Positions 42,819 to 52,151 of a DNA stretch of 64,000 nucleotides are shown here, in pieces (the first letter of the stretch is position 1; every line of letters begins with the position of its first letter). The DNA lies in assembly GCF_030812255.1 (NCBI RefSeq), contig NZ_JAUSSH010000016.1:1-64000 (forward strand), in the 5' to 3' direction. Under the pieces are notes generated by a model. That model was not told the origin of the DNA and searched no databases. It saw only the letters and a program-made list of their open reading frames with translations. The position numbers were made by a program, and so were the translations under genes. Source of the DNA: Paeniglutamicibacter psychrophenolicus. GTDB lineage: Bacteria; Actinomycetota; Actinomycetes; Actinomycetales; Micrococcaceae.

Positions 42819-43844
42819 ATGGACAAGCGGTTTTGGGTTGGCGGCTATTCGCCCGACGGCGGCGGAACAAGCCTGGGCATCCGGGCCATCGGGATCCGCA
42901 ACGGCGTGCTGAACGACCTGGGCCTGGCCCACGCCGCCGATTCGCCGTCGTGGCTGGCAACCCACCCGACGCTGCCGGTGCTTTATGCAGCGCTCGAACA
43001 CCGCGGAGAGGTCGCCGCCTACCGCATCCTCGGCAACGACCGGCTCGAACCCCTGGGCAGGCCCGTGCGGGCCGGGGAGCTGGTGTGCCATCTGGCCGTC
43101 GCGACCGCATCCGGAACGTTGGTTGCCAGCTGCTACGGGGACGGGAAGGTGCTCGCCTACCCGATCAACCCCGACGGGTCGCTGGCGGAACCGGCGACCG
43201 CACCGGCCTCGGTCGACCCCTTTGCCGTGCCCGGGCACGAAAGGCGCGCCTCGCGGTCGCACCAAAGCACGGTGCTGCGCTCGGGCCGGGTCATCACCAC
43301 CGACCTGGGCCATGATTCGGTGCGGATCTGGGACCTGGTCGCCGGGGAGCTGCAATTGCGCCAGCAGGTCGCATTGCGCAAGGGGGACGGCCCGCGGCAC
43401 CTGGTGGAGCATCCCTCGGGACTCATCTATGTGGTGACCGAACACGGCGCCGAGGTCATCGCGCTGGGCGCCGATGCCACCGGGGACTACCGGGAAGTCT
43501 CCCGGAGCGCCCTGGGCGAATCGATCCGGGCCGGTGAGCATTTCCCGGCGGAGATCTCGTTGGACCTGCCCACCAATCGGCTCTACATCGGGGTCCGGGG
43601 CGCCCGGGTGATGGCGGTGCTGGGACTGAACGCAGGGCGTCCGGTCTTCCTGGGCAGCGGCCCGTGCGCGGGGGAGTGGCCCCGGCACCACCTGCACGTC
43701 GGCAACTCCCTCTTGGTGGCCAACCAGCTCTCGAACACCATCGAGGCGATCGGGCTGGACTCCGCGGACGGGCTGCCCAGCCGGCGCCTCAGCTCCCTGG
43801 CGCTGGAAAGCCCCACCTGCATCGCAGCGCAAGTGGACGTGTAG
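42819..43844 (+). CDS. Lactonase-family (6-phosphogluconolactonase-like) beta-propeller
   Basis: 341 residues from the ATG at 42819, with GGGGAGGA upstream. The Pgl-type seven-bladed propeller is recognised by WVGGYSPDGGGTSLGIRAIG, ALEHRGEVAAYRILGNDRLE, HQSTVLRSGRVITTDLGHDS, GDGPRHLVEHPSG and PRHHLHVGNSLLVANQLSNT. YbhE-type members hydrolyse 6-phosphogluconolactone, but many homologues have other roles. It starts next to the divergent YhgE operon promoter. Confidence 0.8.
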   Translation: MDKRFWVGGYSPDGGGTSLGIRAIGIRNGVLNDLGLAHAADSPSWLATHPTLPVLYAALEHRGEVAAYRILGNDRLEPLGRPVRAGELVCHLAVATASGTLVASCYGDGKVLAYPINPDGSLAEPATAPASVDPFAVPGHERRASRSHQSTVLRSGRVITTDLGHDSVRIWDLVAGELQLRQQVALRKGDGPRHLVEHPSGLIYVVTEHGAEVIALGADATGDYREVSRSALGESIRAGEHFPAEISLDLPTNRLYIGVRGARVMAVLGLNAGRPVFLGSGPCAGEWPRHHLHVGNSLLVANQLSNTIEAIGLDSADGLPSRRLSSLALESPTCIAAQVDV

Positions 43845-43856
43845 CGTGGCTGCCTG

Positions 43857-44582
43857 ATGCGCCCGGGAAACCCGTGGTGGCGGTTGCTTGACTATTCCCA
43901 TGCCGGGCGGGTCCAAGCCCGCTCGGTGTTTAGGCGACGCGCGCCGAGGGATTTCGCCGCGGGGGATCCGGGGCTCCCGGCCCTCGTGCTGCTGCCCGGT
44001 GTGTACGAGACATGGCTGTTCCTCGAACCCGCGGCCGTGGGCCTTCGGCGGGCCGGGTTCCGCGTCTTCACCGTTCCGGATCTGGGATTCAACCAGCGCT
44101 CCGTGCCCGAGTCCGCCGCCCGGGTGCGCCGGCGCCTGGTGGAACTGGGCCAAGCGCACGGCGTGGAGCAATGCGTGTTGCTGGCACACAGCAAGGGCGG
44201 GCTGATCGGCAAGCACGCGATGCTCGATGCCTTGCTGCCGCCGGAATCGGCCCTCCGACCGGAGGGACCCAAGATCCTGGGGATGGTGGCCATCAATACC
44301 CCGTTTGCCGGATCCGTTTACGCCAGGTACCTCTTTCCGCGGGCCCTGAGGCAGTTCTCGCCCGGCGATGCGGTCCTGCTCTCCCTGCAGGCCCAGGTGG
44401 AGGCGAATGGGCGGATCACCTCCATTTTCCCTGAATTCGACCCGCATATCCCCGGTGGCAGCGCCTTGGCTGGCGGCACGAATGTGCGGCTGCCGGTGTC
44501 CGGGCATTTTCGGACGTTGAAGGATCCGCTGGTGCTGGCCGCCGTGAACGAAGCGGTCGCGATACTGGCCGCCGGCCGCTGA
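43857..44582 (+). CDS. Alpha/beta hydrolase, lipase-like
   Basis: 241 residues. The nucleophile elbow is LLAHSKGGLIGKHAML, with the oxyanion region ALVLLPGVYETWLFLEPAAV and the likely catalytic His in PVSGHFRTLKDP. The Lys after the Ser (SKGG) is a feature of some lipases/thioesterases. It begins 12 bases after the lactonase-like gene and is probably cotranscribed with it. Confidence 0.75.
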   Translation: MRPGNPWWRLLDYSHAGRVQARSVFRRRAPRDFAAGDPGLPALVLLPGVYETWLFLEPAAVGLRRAGFRVFTVPDLGFNQRSVPESAARVRRRLVELGQAHGVEQCVLLAHSKGGLIGKHAMLDALLPPESALRPEGPKILGMVAINTPFAGSVYARYLFPRALRQFSPGDAVLLSLQAQVEANGRITSIFPEFDPHIPGGSALAGGTNVRLPVSGHFRTLKDPLVLAAVNEAVAILAAGR

Positions 44583-44682
44583 GCGGTCCGGGCCGTACTC
44601 CGCTGGTGCGCGGGGCCCCGGGGTGCCCATAATGGGCTGTCAGGTTTTCCGCTGCCGGTGAGGGAAAAGAGATGGGTGTCCG

Positions 44683-45864
44683 GTGTCTTCCACGGAATCC
44701 GACCCGCGCCGAGCGGTAATTCCGGGAAGGGATGCCGGGGAGCATCGCCCCGCCGACTGGTACGAGTTGTTCTTCGACTTGGTCTTTGTGGTGGTCATTG
44801 CGGTTTCGGCGAAGGTCCTCGAACATGGGCCCACGCCGGGCGCGGTGGCCGGGTTCGTGCTGTTGTTCTTTCCGCTCTGGTGGGCCTGGGTCAACTTGAT
44901 GGTCACCAACAACCTCTATGGCCGGCGTTATGCCCCCATCGGGATGCTGGTGGTGGCCGCCATGCCGGGACCGGCGGCGATGGCCGTCGCGGTCGCGGGA
45001 GGAATCTCCGACAATGCCTGGCTTTACGCCCTCGGTGCCGTCTGGATCCGGCTGGTGTTGCTGCTGATGTGGATGACGGCCACGGTCCGCGGGGCGATCC
45101 GGGTGCCGCTGTGGCGGACCCTGGGGTACAATGTGGGTACCGCCGCGCTGTGGTTGGGGTCGATCGCCGTGCCCGCTCCCTACCGCTACTGGATGTGGGC
45201 CCTCGCCGTGCTCGCCGAGATGCTGCTGCTGGTGCTGCGTGCCGGGTTCGCCTACGAGGTGTACGAGCAGGTCTCCATTCCCCACTTGCTCGAGAGGATC
45301 GGTCTTTTTGTTGTCATCGTGATCGGCGAGGCGGTGTATCTGGGGGTTACCGGGCTGATCGAGCATCCGAGCGGGGGTGGAGCCGCGGCGGCATTCTCCG
45401 GATTCGTGGCCTGCGCGTTCCTGGCCCGGGCGTTCTTCCGCTGGGGCGTGCCAACGGCGGCCGCGGGACTGGGGGACGCCCGCCTGGCGCAATCCTATGG
45501 GGTCATGCGCGATGTCGTGATGTATTTGCCCTTCCTCGTGGTCACCGCCCTGTCATTTGTCTCGGCGGCCGTCGGCATTGCCGTGGCGCATGCGCAGGAT
45601 CCGCTGGACCTGGAATCCAGGGCCCTGCTCGCGATGGGTGTTGGCGGCTACTACCTATCTAACGCGTTGATTGCCCTGCGCCTCGGGCGCCCGTGGCGGC
45701 GGGTGCTGCTGGTGCTGGGATTGGGAATTGCCCTGACGGTCGTGGCCTGCCTGCTCAGCTGGGCCCTGCCCGCCTGGTGCACCTTTGCCCTGGTTGCGCT
45801 GGCCCTGGGGGCCATCGATGGGGCGAACGCGCTGCTTTCCCGGCGCTGGTACGGGGGGCGTTGA
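44683..45864 (+). CDS. Low temperature requirement protein A (LtrA) family membrane protein
   Basis: 393 residues from a GTG at 44683, about 12 hydrophobic segments. The N-terminal family signature WYELFFDLVFVVVIAVSAK and later HLLERIGLFVVIVIGEAVYLG are typical LtrA. In Listeria this protein is needed for growth at low temperature; its molecular activity is not known. A bidirectional hairpin follows. Confidence 0.87.
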   Translation: MSSTESDPRRAVIPGRDAGEHRPADWYELFFDLVFVVVIAVSAKVLEHGPTPGAVAGFVLLFFPLWWAWVNLMVTNNLYGRRYAPIGMLVVAAMPGPAAMAVAVAGGISDNAWLYALGAVWIRLVLLLMWMTATVRGAIRVPLWRTLGYNVGTAALWLGSIAVPAPYRYWMWALAVLAEMLLLVLRAGFAYEVYEQVSIPHLLERIGLFVVIVIGEAVYLGVTGLIEHPSGGGAAAAFSGFVACAFLARAFFRWGVPTAAAGLGDARLAQSYGVMRDVVMYLPFLVVTALSFVSAAVGIAVAHAQDPLDLESRALLAMGVGGYYLSNALIALRLGRPWRRVLLVLGLGIALTVVACLLSWALPAWCTFALVALALGAIDGANALLSRRWYGGR

Positions 45865-45880
45865 TTCCGGCGTGAATGCA

Positions 45881-45908
45881 GAAAAGCCGCGATTTCTCGC
45901 GGCTTTTC
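45881..45908. terminator. Bidirectional terminator, LtrA and tRNA-Arg
   Basis: A perfect 12-bp stem (45881-45892 with 45897-45908) and TTTC loop stands between the LtrA stop and the tRNA 3' end. It has a T-rich flank in both directions. Confidence 0.85.
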
Positions 45909-45912
45909 GTCT

Positions 45913-45989
<77 letters not shown>

Positions 45990-46317
45990 ATATGCAGTTG
46001 TTGGACCAGTCTTGCGACTTGACCTCGAACAACTATACATAGCTTTCGCGGGATGGTCGATCCGCGAGGTCGAATCGTGCGCGATCTCACGCTTTGCGCG
46101 CCGACCGCGCGGCAACGAGCTCGGTTTAGGGACCCGCAAGCCCCGGCCCATCGGGACATGCCGTCCTGTGTCGAACCAACCGAGGCGGGGGCGGGTGCCG
46201 GACGGCTCGAAGCAGGCCGATGCGGGTGCGAGGGAACCCGGCCCGCCGGAACGGTGAATCACGTGTGGACGGATCGATGCGTCCGACCGTGGAGCCTCGG
46301 ATTCGGGGGCGCAGGGG
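45990..46317. other. Gene-free spacer
   Basis: It holds the tRNA promoter on the minus strand (TATAGT-like box near 46030) and about 280 bases with no convincing gene, before the LysE-type gene. Confidence 0.4.
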
Positions 46318-47019
46318 ATGCTTGCACTTGCCCAAGTTGGTGCCCCGGCGCTGGCAGGTGTCCTCCTGATTGCCGTGCCCGGCCCCGGTGTCATGTTCGT
46401 CGCGGGGCGGGCGCTGAGCCAGGGGCGCGGGAACGCGCTGGCCAGCGTCGCGGGGAACGCCTTGGGCTGCTATCTCGTGGGCCTGGTCGGCACCCTTGGC
46501 CTGGGTCCCTTGCTCGAGCGGTCCGAGCTGCTCTTCCAGGCCATCAAGAGGGCGGGCATCCTCCACCTCCTGCACCTGGGCCTCCAGGCAATGCGCCACG
46601 CGGCACCGGTCCGGCGGGACGCCCCGGCAAGGCTGCGGGCCGGTTCCCCGTGTGCAGCCCCTCGCACAGGCGTCGCGGTGGGGCTGGCCAACCCCAAAAG
46701 CCTCATTTTGTTCACCGCCGTTGTGCCGCAATCCATCGTTCCCGTTGCGGGAAGCATCGTGTTGCAGATCGCTGCCCTGGGCCTGATCCCGCTGCCGATT
46801 GGCTTGGTCGCGGACACGGCGCGGGTCCTGTCGGCGGCCAGGATCGTGCCCTGGCCGCATTGGGGAATCTCCATTGTCGGGACGGGCTCTCGGTTGCCGT
46901 TTCGGAAGGCCATCGCTGGATCGCCGGCAGGGAAAGCCGCGTGTTGGCCGTCGGCGATCCCGGTGGCGCCGCAATTCATGGCCGGGCCGAAGCCGGATGC
47001 GTTGCTCCCGGGGCGTTGA
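46318..47019 (+). CDS. LysE-family translocator, C-terminus divergent
   Basis: 233 residues. The N-terminal half is a normal LysE/RhtB-type amino-acid exporter: VLLIAVPGPGVMFVAGRALSQGRG, GNALGCYLVGLVGTLG, then AGILHLLHLGLQAMR and GVAVGLANPKSLILFTAVVP. From about residue 165 the sequence ceases to look like the family (few hydrophobic segments, polar RKAIAGSPAGKAACW tail), and the length is near 230 rather than ~210. Either a frameshift or real divergence is possible. It is a single gene between tRNA-Arg copy 1 and the ceb-like operators. Confidence 0.65.
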   Translation: MLALAQVGAPALAGVLLIAVPGPGVMFVAGRALSQGRGNALASVAGNALGCYLVGLVGTLGLGPLLERSELLFQAIKRAGILHLLHLGLQAMRHAAPVRRDAPARLRAGSPCAAPRTGVAVGLANPKSLILFTAVVPQSIVPVAGSIVLQIAALGLIPLPIGLVADTARVLSAARIVPWPHWGISIVGTGSRLPFRKAIAGSPAGKAACWPSAIPVAPQFMAGPKPDALLPGR

Positions 47020-47060
47020 CATTTGTTCCGGGTCATGGAATCTTGTATCTAGAAAGTTCG

Positions 47061-47162
47061 TGAGAGCGCTCACATTCAAGTTTGAGAGCGCTCTCACGGT
47101 TCGGCGAATCCCCGGCCAAGTTTGCGAAGGGTGCTCGTCGGCGCAAATTGAGAGCGCTCTCA
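47061..47162 (+). promoter_or_regulatory. Three LacI-type operators of the beta-glucoside operon
   Basis: TGAGAGCGCTCTCA occurs as a perfect palindrome at 47083-47096 and 47149-47162, with a one-sided variant TGAGAGCGCTCACA at 47061-47074. The two perfect copies are 66 bases apart, about six helical turns. The core GAGCGCTC is shared with the Streptomyces CebR box TGGGAGCGCTCCCA. The CebR-like LacI protein encoded at 52152 is the likely binder. Confidence 0.85.
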
Positions 47163-47218
47163 AGAATGTTTCACCACCATGTATTCGCAGCACCACCAAC
47201 GCACTCAAAGGAGTGAAC

Positions 47219-48544
47219 GTGAAGTTCTCACGCCACACTAGAACCGCCGCGGCCGTCGCCGGGGCAGCGGCCTTCGCGCTTTTGGCCGTAGGTTGCTCAA
47301 CAGGCGCCTCCTCGGCGGAGCCCGCCTCGTCGGACAACCCGGTGACCCTGACCGTCACCACCTTCGGCACCATGGGTCTTGACGACCTCTACAAGCAGTA
47401 CGAATCCGAGCACCCGGGCATCACCATCGAGGCCACCAACATCGACACCGGTGGAAACGCCCTGACCGATTGGAAGACCAAGCAGGCAGCGGGCTCGGGA
47501 CTCGCCGACGTGCAGGCCGTCGAGGAAGGCTGGCTGGGGCAAGTCATGGCGGTCTCCGACGCCTTCACCGATCTGGGCCAGCATGGCGCCGCCGACATCA
47601 AGGACCGCTGGGTGTCCTGGAAGATGGACCAGGCCACCGATCCGGAGGGCCGGGTCATCGGCTACGGCACCGACATCGGACCGGTGGGACTTTGCTACAA
47701 CAAGGACCTGTTCAAGGAGGCCGGCCTGCCGACCGACCGGGCAGAGGTCGCCTCGCTGCTTGGCGGGGACAACTCCACCTGGGCCGACTACTTCGAGACC
47801 GGCAAGAAGTACAAGGAAGCCACCGGCAAAGCCTGGTACGACCAGTCGGGCTTCGTCTGGAATTCCATGGTCAACCAGCTGCCCGAGGGCTACTACCGGG
47901 CCGACGGAACGCTGGACGTCGAAGGCAACGCGGCATTGGCCGAACGCTGGGGCGAACTCGCCGGCGGGGCAGCGGCCGGATTGTCCGCGGGCCAGACCCA
48001 ATGGGACTGGGGCAAGGGCAAGGCCTTTGTCGACGGTTCCTTTGCCACCTTCGTCTGCCCGGGCTGGATGCTCGGGGTCGTCCAGGGGCAGGTCGAGGCC
48101 GCCGGCGGAAACGCGGACTCCGGCTGGGACTTCGCCGACGTGTTCCCGGGCGGCGCCACCAACTGGGGCGGAACCTTCCTGACGGTGCCCACCCAGTCCA
48201 AGCACCCGGCCGAGGCCGCCGAACTCGCCGCGTGGCTCACCGACGCCAAGGCCCAGGTGGCCGCCTTCCAGGCCGCAGGAACCTTCCCGAGCGTGACGGC
48301 AGCCCAAGGCGATCCCGGCGTCACCGGCAGCAACGCCTTGAGCAAGTTCTTCAACGACGCCCCGGTCGGGGAGATCCTGGCCTCGCGTGCCGAGGGAGTC
48401 AAGGCCCAGTACAAGGGCCCGAACGACTCGGTCATCCAGGAGCAGGTCTTCGGCCCGGCGACCATCGCACTGGACAAGGGGACCGACGGGACCACTGCGT
48501 GGAACGACGCACTGGCCACGCTGAAGAACCTCGACCTCAAATAG
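47219..48544 (+). CDS. ABC transporter sugar-binding lipoprotein (CebE-like)
   Basis: 441 residues from the GTG at 47219, preceded by AAAGGAG. It has a lipoprotein signal (AAFALLAVGC, Cys about residue 22). The extracellular solute-binding protein family 1 fold is visible in VTLTVTTFGTMGLDDLYKQY, DVQAVEEGWLGQVMAVSDAF and GYGTDIGPVGLCYNKDLFKEAGLP. With two permeases and a GH1 beta-glucosidase next to it, the ligand is likely cellobiose or a related beta-glucoside. The ATPase is not encoded here; an MsiK-type shared ATPase elsewhere is expected. Confidence 0.87.
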   Translation: MKFSRHTRTAAAVAGAAAFALLAVGCSTGASSAEPASSDNPVTLTVTTFGTMGLDDLYKQYESEHPGITIEATNIDTGGNALTDWKTKQAAGSGLADVQAVEEGWLGQVMAVSDAFTDLGQHGAADIKDRWVSWKMDQATDPEGRVIGYGTDIGPVGLCYNKDLFKEAGLPTDRAEVASLLGGDNSTWADYFETGKKYKEATGKAWYDQSGFVWNSMVNQLPEGYYRADGTLDVEGNAALAERWGELAGGAAAGLSAGQTQWDWGKGKAFVDGSFATFVCPGWMLGVVQGQVEAAGGNADSGWDFADVFPGGATNWGGTFLTVPTQSKHPAEAAELAAWLTDAKAQVAAFQAAGTFPSVTAAQGDPGVTGSNALSKFFNDAPVGEILASRAEGVKAQYKGPNDSVIQEQVFGPATIALDKGTDGTTAWNDALATLKNLDLK

Positions 48545-48611
48545 GCCACCGAACGGTTCGGGGCTCGGCATGGGCACCATGCCGAGCCCGGACCCCTGGG
48601 AGAGGAAACCA

Positions 48612-49748
48612 ATGACCAGCACCATCAGCCCGCCCTCGGGGCCGGCGCAAAAGCATGGCCCACGTGCCGGGAAAGCTCCGGCAACACCCGAAGCCGCGGA
48701 ATCCCCGCGCCCCCGCAGCACGCTGCGCAGCAGGCTGGGGGCCCTGGACGTCAAGGCGTCTCCCTACCTCTACGTTGCGCCGTTCTTCATCCTGTTCGCC
48801 CTGGTCGGACTCTTCCCGCTGGTCTACACCTTCGTCGTCTCGATCAACGACTGGGACCTGCTTTCGGGTGCCGGGGAATGGGTGGGCCTGGAGAACTACG
48901 CGGCCGAGCTCACCGACCCCTACTTCTGGAATTCGCTGTTCAACACCTTCAGCATCTTCCTGCTTTCCGCCGTCCCGCAGCTGATCGCGGCAACCTTCAT
49001 TGCCGCCCTGCTTGACCAGAACCTGCGCGCCAAGACCTTTTGGCGCATGGGCGTCCTGCTTCCCTACGTGGTCACCCCCGTGGCAGTGACGCTGATCTTC
49101 TCCAGCGCCTTCGACGAGAAATACGGGCTGATCAACAACCTGTTGCAGATGCTCGACATCGACCCGGTCGGCTGGAAGTCAGAGGTCCTGCCCTCCCACC
49201 TGGCCATTGCCTCGATGGTGAACTGGCGCTGGACCGGCTACAACGCGCTGATCCTGCTGGCGGCCATGCAGGCCGTGCCGCGGGACCTGCACGAGTCGGC
49301 GTCGCTGGACGGCGCAGGGGCCCTGCGCCGCTTCGTCTCCATCACGCTGCCGGGCATCCGCCCGACCATGATCTTCGTGATCATCACCGCAACCGTCGGC
49401 GGCCTGCAGATCTTCACCGAACCCAAGCTCTTCAACCCCAGCAGCTCGACCCTCGGCGGTCCCAACCGCGAATACCAAACCACCGTCCTTTACCTCTGGG
49501 ACCTGGCCTTCAACCGGGGAGACTTCGGCAAGGCCTCGGCCGTGGCCTGGCTGCTCTTCTTGATCATCATCGGCGTGGGACTGATCAACTTCTTCATCTC
49601 CCGCTCCATCGCCTCGGCCGATGCGAAGCACCACGCCAAGCCCGGCCGGGCGGCCCGCCGGGCGGCACGGGAGCGCAAGTCGCGGCGCGCACACGAGCCG
49701 GCCGCCCGCCATTCGGCCGCCCATGATTCGAAGGAGGATCCGTCATGA
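48612..49748 (+). CDS. ABC sugar permease 1 (CebF-like)
   Basis: 378 residues with GAGAGGAAA upstream. Six predicted membrane segments follow a polar N-terminal tail of about 65 residues. The EAA loop ESASLDGAGALRRFVSITLP marks contact with the ATPase, and SPYLYVAPFFILFALVGLFP is the first segment. The C-terminus is unusually long and basic/His-rich (about 45 residues). Its stop overlaps the next start (ATGA). Confidence 0.9.
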   Translation: MTSTISPPSGPAQKHGPRAGKAPATPEAAESPRPRSTLRSRLGALDVKASPYLYVAPFFILFALVGLFPLVYTFVVSINDWDLLSGAGEWVGLENYAAELTDPYFWNSLFNTFSIFLLSAVPQLIAATFIAALLDQNLRAKTFWRMGVLLPYVVTPVAVTLIFSSAFDEKYGLINNLLQMLDIDPVGWKSEVLPSHLAIASMVNWRWTGYNALILLAAMQAVPRDLHESASLDGAGALRRFVSITLPGIRPTMIFVIITATVGGLQIFTEPKLFNPSSSTLGGPNREYQTTVLYLWDLAFNRGDFGKASAVAWLLFLIIIGVGLINFFISRSIASADAKHHAKPGRAARRAARERKSRRAHEPAARHSAAHDSKEDPS

Positions 49749-50641
49749 GCACCAATACCGAGTTGTCCCCGGGGCCCGGTACCCGGACCGCGCCCGCCAA
49801 GACCCGGCGCAAACGACCCCTTGGCATCGACAGGCGGCCGGGATTCCTCACCTACGGGTTGCTGATCGCCTTCTTCCTGGGCGGGGCCTATCCGCTGTGG
49901 TGGTCGTTTGTGACAGGCTCCGGCTCCACAGGTGCCTTCGCCGGGCCGCTGCCGCCGCTCTTTCCGGGAAGCGCATTCCTCGCCAACGTGGCCGAGGTCT
50001 TTTCGACCATCGACTTCTGGGCCGCCCTGGGCAACAGCGTCATCGTCTCAAGCGTCATCACGATCTCGGTGGTCGGGTTTTCCACGCTTGCCGGCTACTC
50101 CTTCGCCAAGCTGCGCTTCCGCGGAAAATCCGGACTGATGGTGTTTGTCATCGCGACGCTGGCGGTGCCCACGCAGCTGGGCATCATCCCGTTGTTCATG
50201 ATGATGAAGGAATTCGGCTGGACCGGATCGATCGGGGCTGTCATGGTCCCCACGCTGGTCACGGCGTTCGGGGTGTTTTTCATGCGCCAGTACCTGGTTG
50301 ATGTCATCCCCGACGAATTGGTCGAGGCTGCCCGCGTGGACGGGGCATCCATGATCCAGACCTTCTGGCACGTCGGGGTCCCCGCAGCGAGACCCGCCAT
50401 GGCGATCCTGGGGCTGTTCACCTTCATGACGGCCTGGACCGACTACCTCTGGCCACTGCTGGTGGCCCCGCAAAACCCCACCCTGCAGGTGGCCTTGAGC
50501 CAACTGCAATCGGCCAAGTACGTGGACCACACCATCGTGATGGCCGGAGCCGTCATGGCGACCATCCCGCTGCTGCTGCTCTTCGTGCTGGCCGGCAAAC
50601 AACTTGTATCAGGAATCATGGCAGGAGCAGTAAAAGGCTAA
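49745..50641 (+). CDS. ABC sugar permease 2 (CebG-like)
   Basis: 298 residues with AAGGAGG upstream. It has six membrane segments, a binding-protein-dependent permease domain with EAARVDGASMIQTFWHVGVP as the EAA motif, and the usual end IMAGAVKG. The last base of its TAA is the A of the beta-glucosidase ATG, a TAATG overlap. Confidence 0.92.
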   Translation: MSTNTELSPGPGTRTAPAKTRRKRPLGIDRRPGFLTYGLLIAFFLGGAYPLWWSFVTGSGSTGAFAGPLPPLFPGSAFLANVAEVFSTIDFWAALGNSVIVSSVITISVVGFSTLAGYSFAKLRFRGKSGLMVFVIATLAVPTQLGIIPLFMMMKEFGWTGSIGAVMVPTLVTAFGVFFMRQYLVDVIPDELVEAARVDGASMIQTFWHVGVPAARPAMAILGLFTFMTAWTDYLWPLLVAPQNPTLQVALSQLQSAKYVDHTIVMAGAVMATIPLLLLFVLAGKQLVSGIMAGAVKG

Positions 50642-52059
50642 TGGACATCAAAAAACTTCACGATTTTTCCTGGCCCCGGGGCTTTTTGTGGGGATCGGCC
50701 ACGGCCGCCGCGCAAATCGAGGGAGCCGCGCACGAGGACGGAAAGGAGGACTCCATCTGGGACGCGTTCGCCCGGGTCCCCGGGGCCATCGCCGGCGGCG
50801 ACCACCTGGAAGTGGCGGTGGACCACTACCACCGCTACGCCCAAGACGTAGGCATCATGAAAGACCTTGGCCTGGATTCCTACCGGTTTTCCACCTCCTG
50901 GGCCCGGGTCGTCCCGGGTGGGCGCAGGGTCAATGCCAAGGGCCTGGACTTCTACAGCCGCCTGGTCGATGAGCTGTTGGAGGCAGGCATCCTGCCATGG
51001 CTGACCCTCTACCACTGGGACCTGCCGCAGGCGCTGGAGGAGCGCGGAGGCTGGGCCAACCGCGACACCGCCCACCGCTTTGTGGAGTATGCCGAGGCCG
51101 TCCACGGTGCACTGGGGGACAGGGTCACTCACTGGACGACCTTCAACGAGCCGCTCTGCTCCTCGTTGATCGGCTATGCGGCGGGCGAGCACGCGCCGGG
51201 CCGCAGGGAACCGCGCGCTGCGCTGGCAGCGATGCACCACCAGCACCTGGCCCACGGACTGGCAACCGCGCGGCTGCGCGAGGCGGGCGTCGAAAAGATC
51301 GGCATCACGCTGAACCTCACCAATGCGGTGCCCCACGACCCGAGCGACCCGGTGGACCTTGACGCCGCGCGGCGCATCGATGCGTTGTGGAACCGCATGT
51401 ACCTCGACCCGATCCTGCACGGCACCTATCCCGCCGACCTGCTCGAGGACCTCAAGGACCACGGCTTGGCGGAACTGATCCTGCCCGGCGACCTGGAAAC
51501 CATCGCCCGGCCCCTCGACTTCCTGGGCGTGAACCACTACCACGACGACAACGTCAGCGGGCATCCGGCCGACGCGGACGCGGCCCCCGCGGTGGTCCCC
51601 ACCGATCGGCCCAAGAGCTCGCCCTTTGTCGGCAGCGAACACGTCTCCTTCCCCGCCCGCGACCTGCCGCTGACCGCCATGGGCTGGGAGGTGAACCCCG
51701 CCGGGCTGCGCACGCTGCTGGACCGGCTCACCGCCGACTACCCGAACCTGCCGCCGCTGTACATCACGGAGAACGGTGCGGCCTTCGAAGACGCGGTGGA
51801 ACCGGACGGGAGCGTGGCCGATACCCGGCGTTCCGGCTACATCACGGAGCACATCGGGGCCGTGGCCGAGGCCATCACGGACGGAGCCGATGTCCGGGGC
51901 TACTTCGTCTGGTCGCTGCTGGACAATTTCGAATGGGCCTGGGGGTATGAAAAGCGCTTCGGCATAGTCCGGGTCGACTACGACACGCAGGAACGAACCA
52001 TCAAGGACAGCGGGCTCGCCTACGCCAAGCTGATAGCGGCGAGCCGTACACTGGCATGA
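50641..52059 (+). CDS. GH1 beta-glucosidase
   Basis: 472 residues. Family 1 landmarks are FLWGSATAAAQIEGA, YRFSTSWARVVP, LTLYHWDLPQAL, the acid/base Glu170 in TFNEP, the nucleophile Glu377 in ITENG, and GYFVWSLLDNFEWAWGYEKRFGIV. It would cleave imported cellobiose and related beta-glucosides in the cytoplasm. It is the enzyme of the operon, as BglC is in Streptomyces. Confidence 0.95.
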   Translation: MDIKKLHDFSWPRGFLWGSATAAAQIEGAAHEDGKEDSIWDAFARVPGAIAGGDHLEVAVDHYHRYAQDVGIMKDLGLDSYRFSTSWARVVPGGRRVNAKGLDFYSRLVDELLEAGILPWLTLYHWDLPQALEERGGWANRDTAHRFVEYAEAVHGALGDRVTHWTTFNEPLCSSLIGYAAGEHAPGRREPRAALAAMHHQHLAHGLATARLREAGVEKIGITLNLTNAVPHDPSDPVDLDAARRIDALWNRMYLDPILHGTYPADLLEDLKDHGLAELILPGDLETIARPLDFLGVNHYHDDNVSGHPADADAAPAVVPTDRPKSSPFVGSEHVSFPARDLPLTAMGWEVNPAGLRTLLDRLTADYPNLPPLYITENGAAFEDAVEPDGSVADTRRSGYITEHIGAVAEAITDGADVRGYFVWSLLDNFEWAWGYEKRFGIVRVDYDTQERTIKDSGLAYAKLIAASRTLA

Positions 52060-52151
52060 ACCGGGTGCCGCGGACGCTTGACGCTCCGCGGCACCTCTCC
52101 GTCGCCGCGGCGGGGACACGGACTTGTCACGGAAGGGGCATGGGAGCAGCA

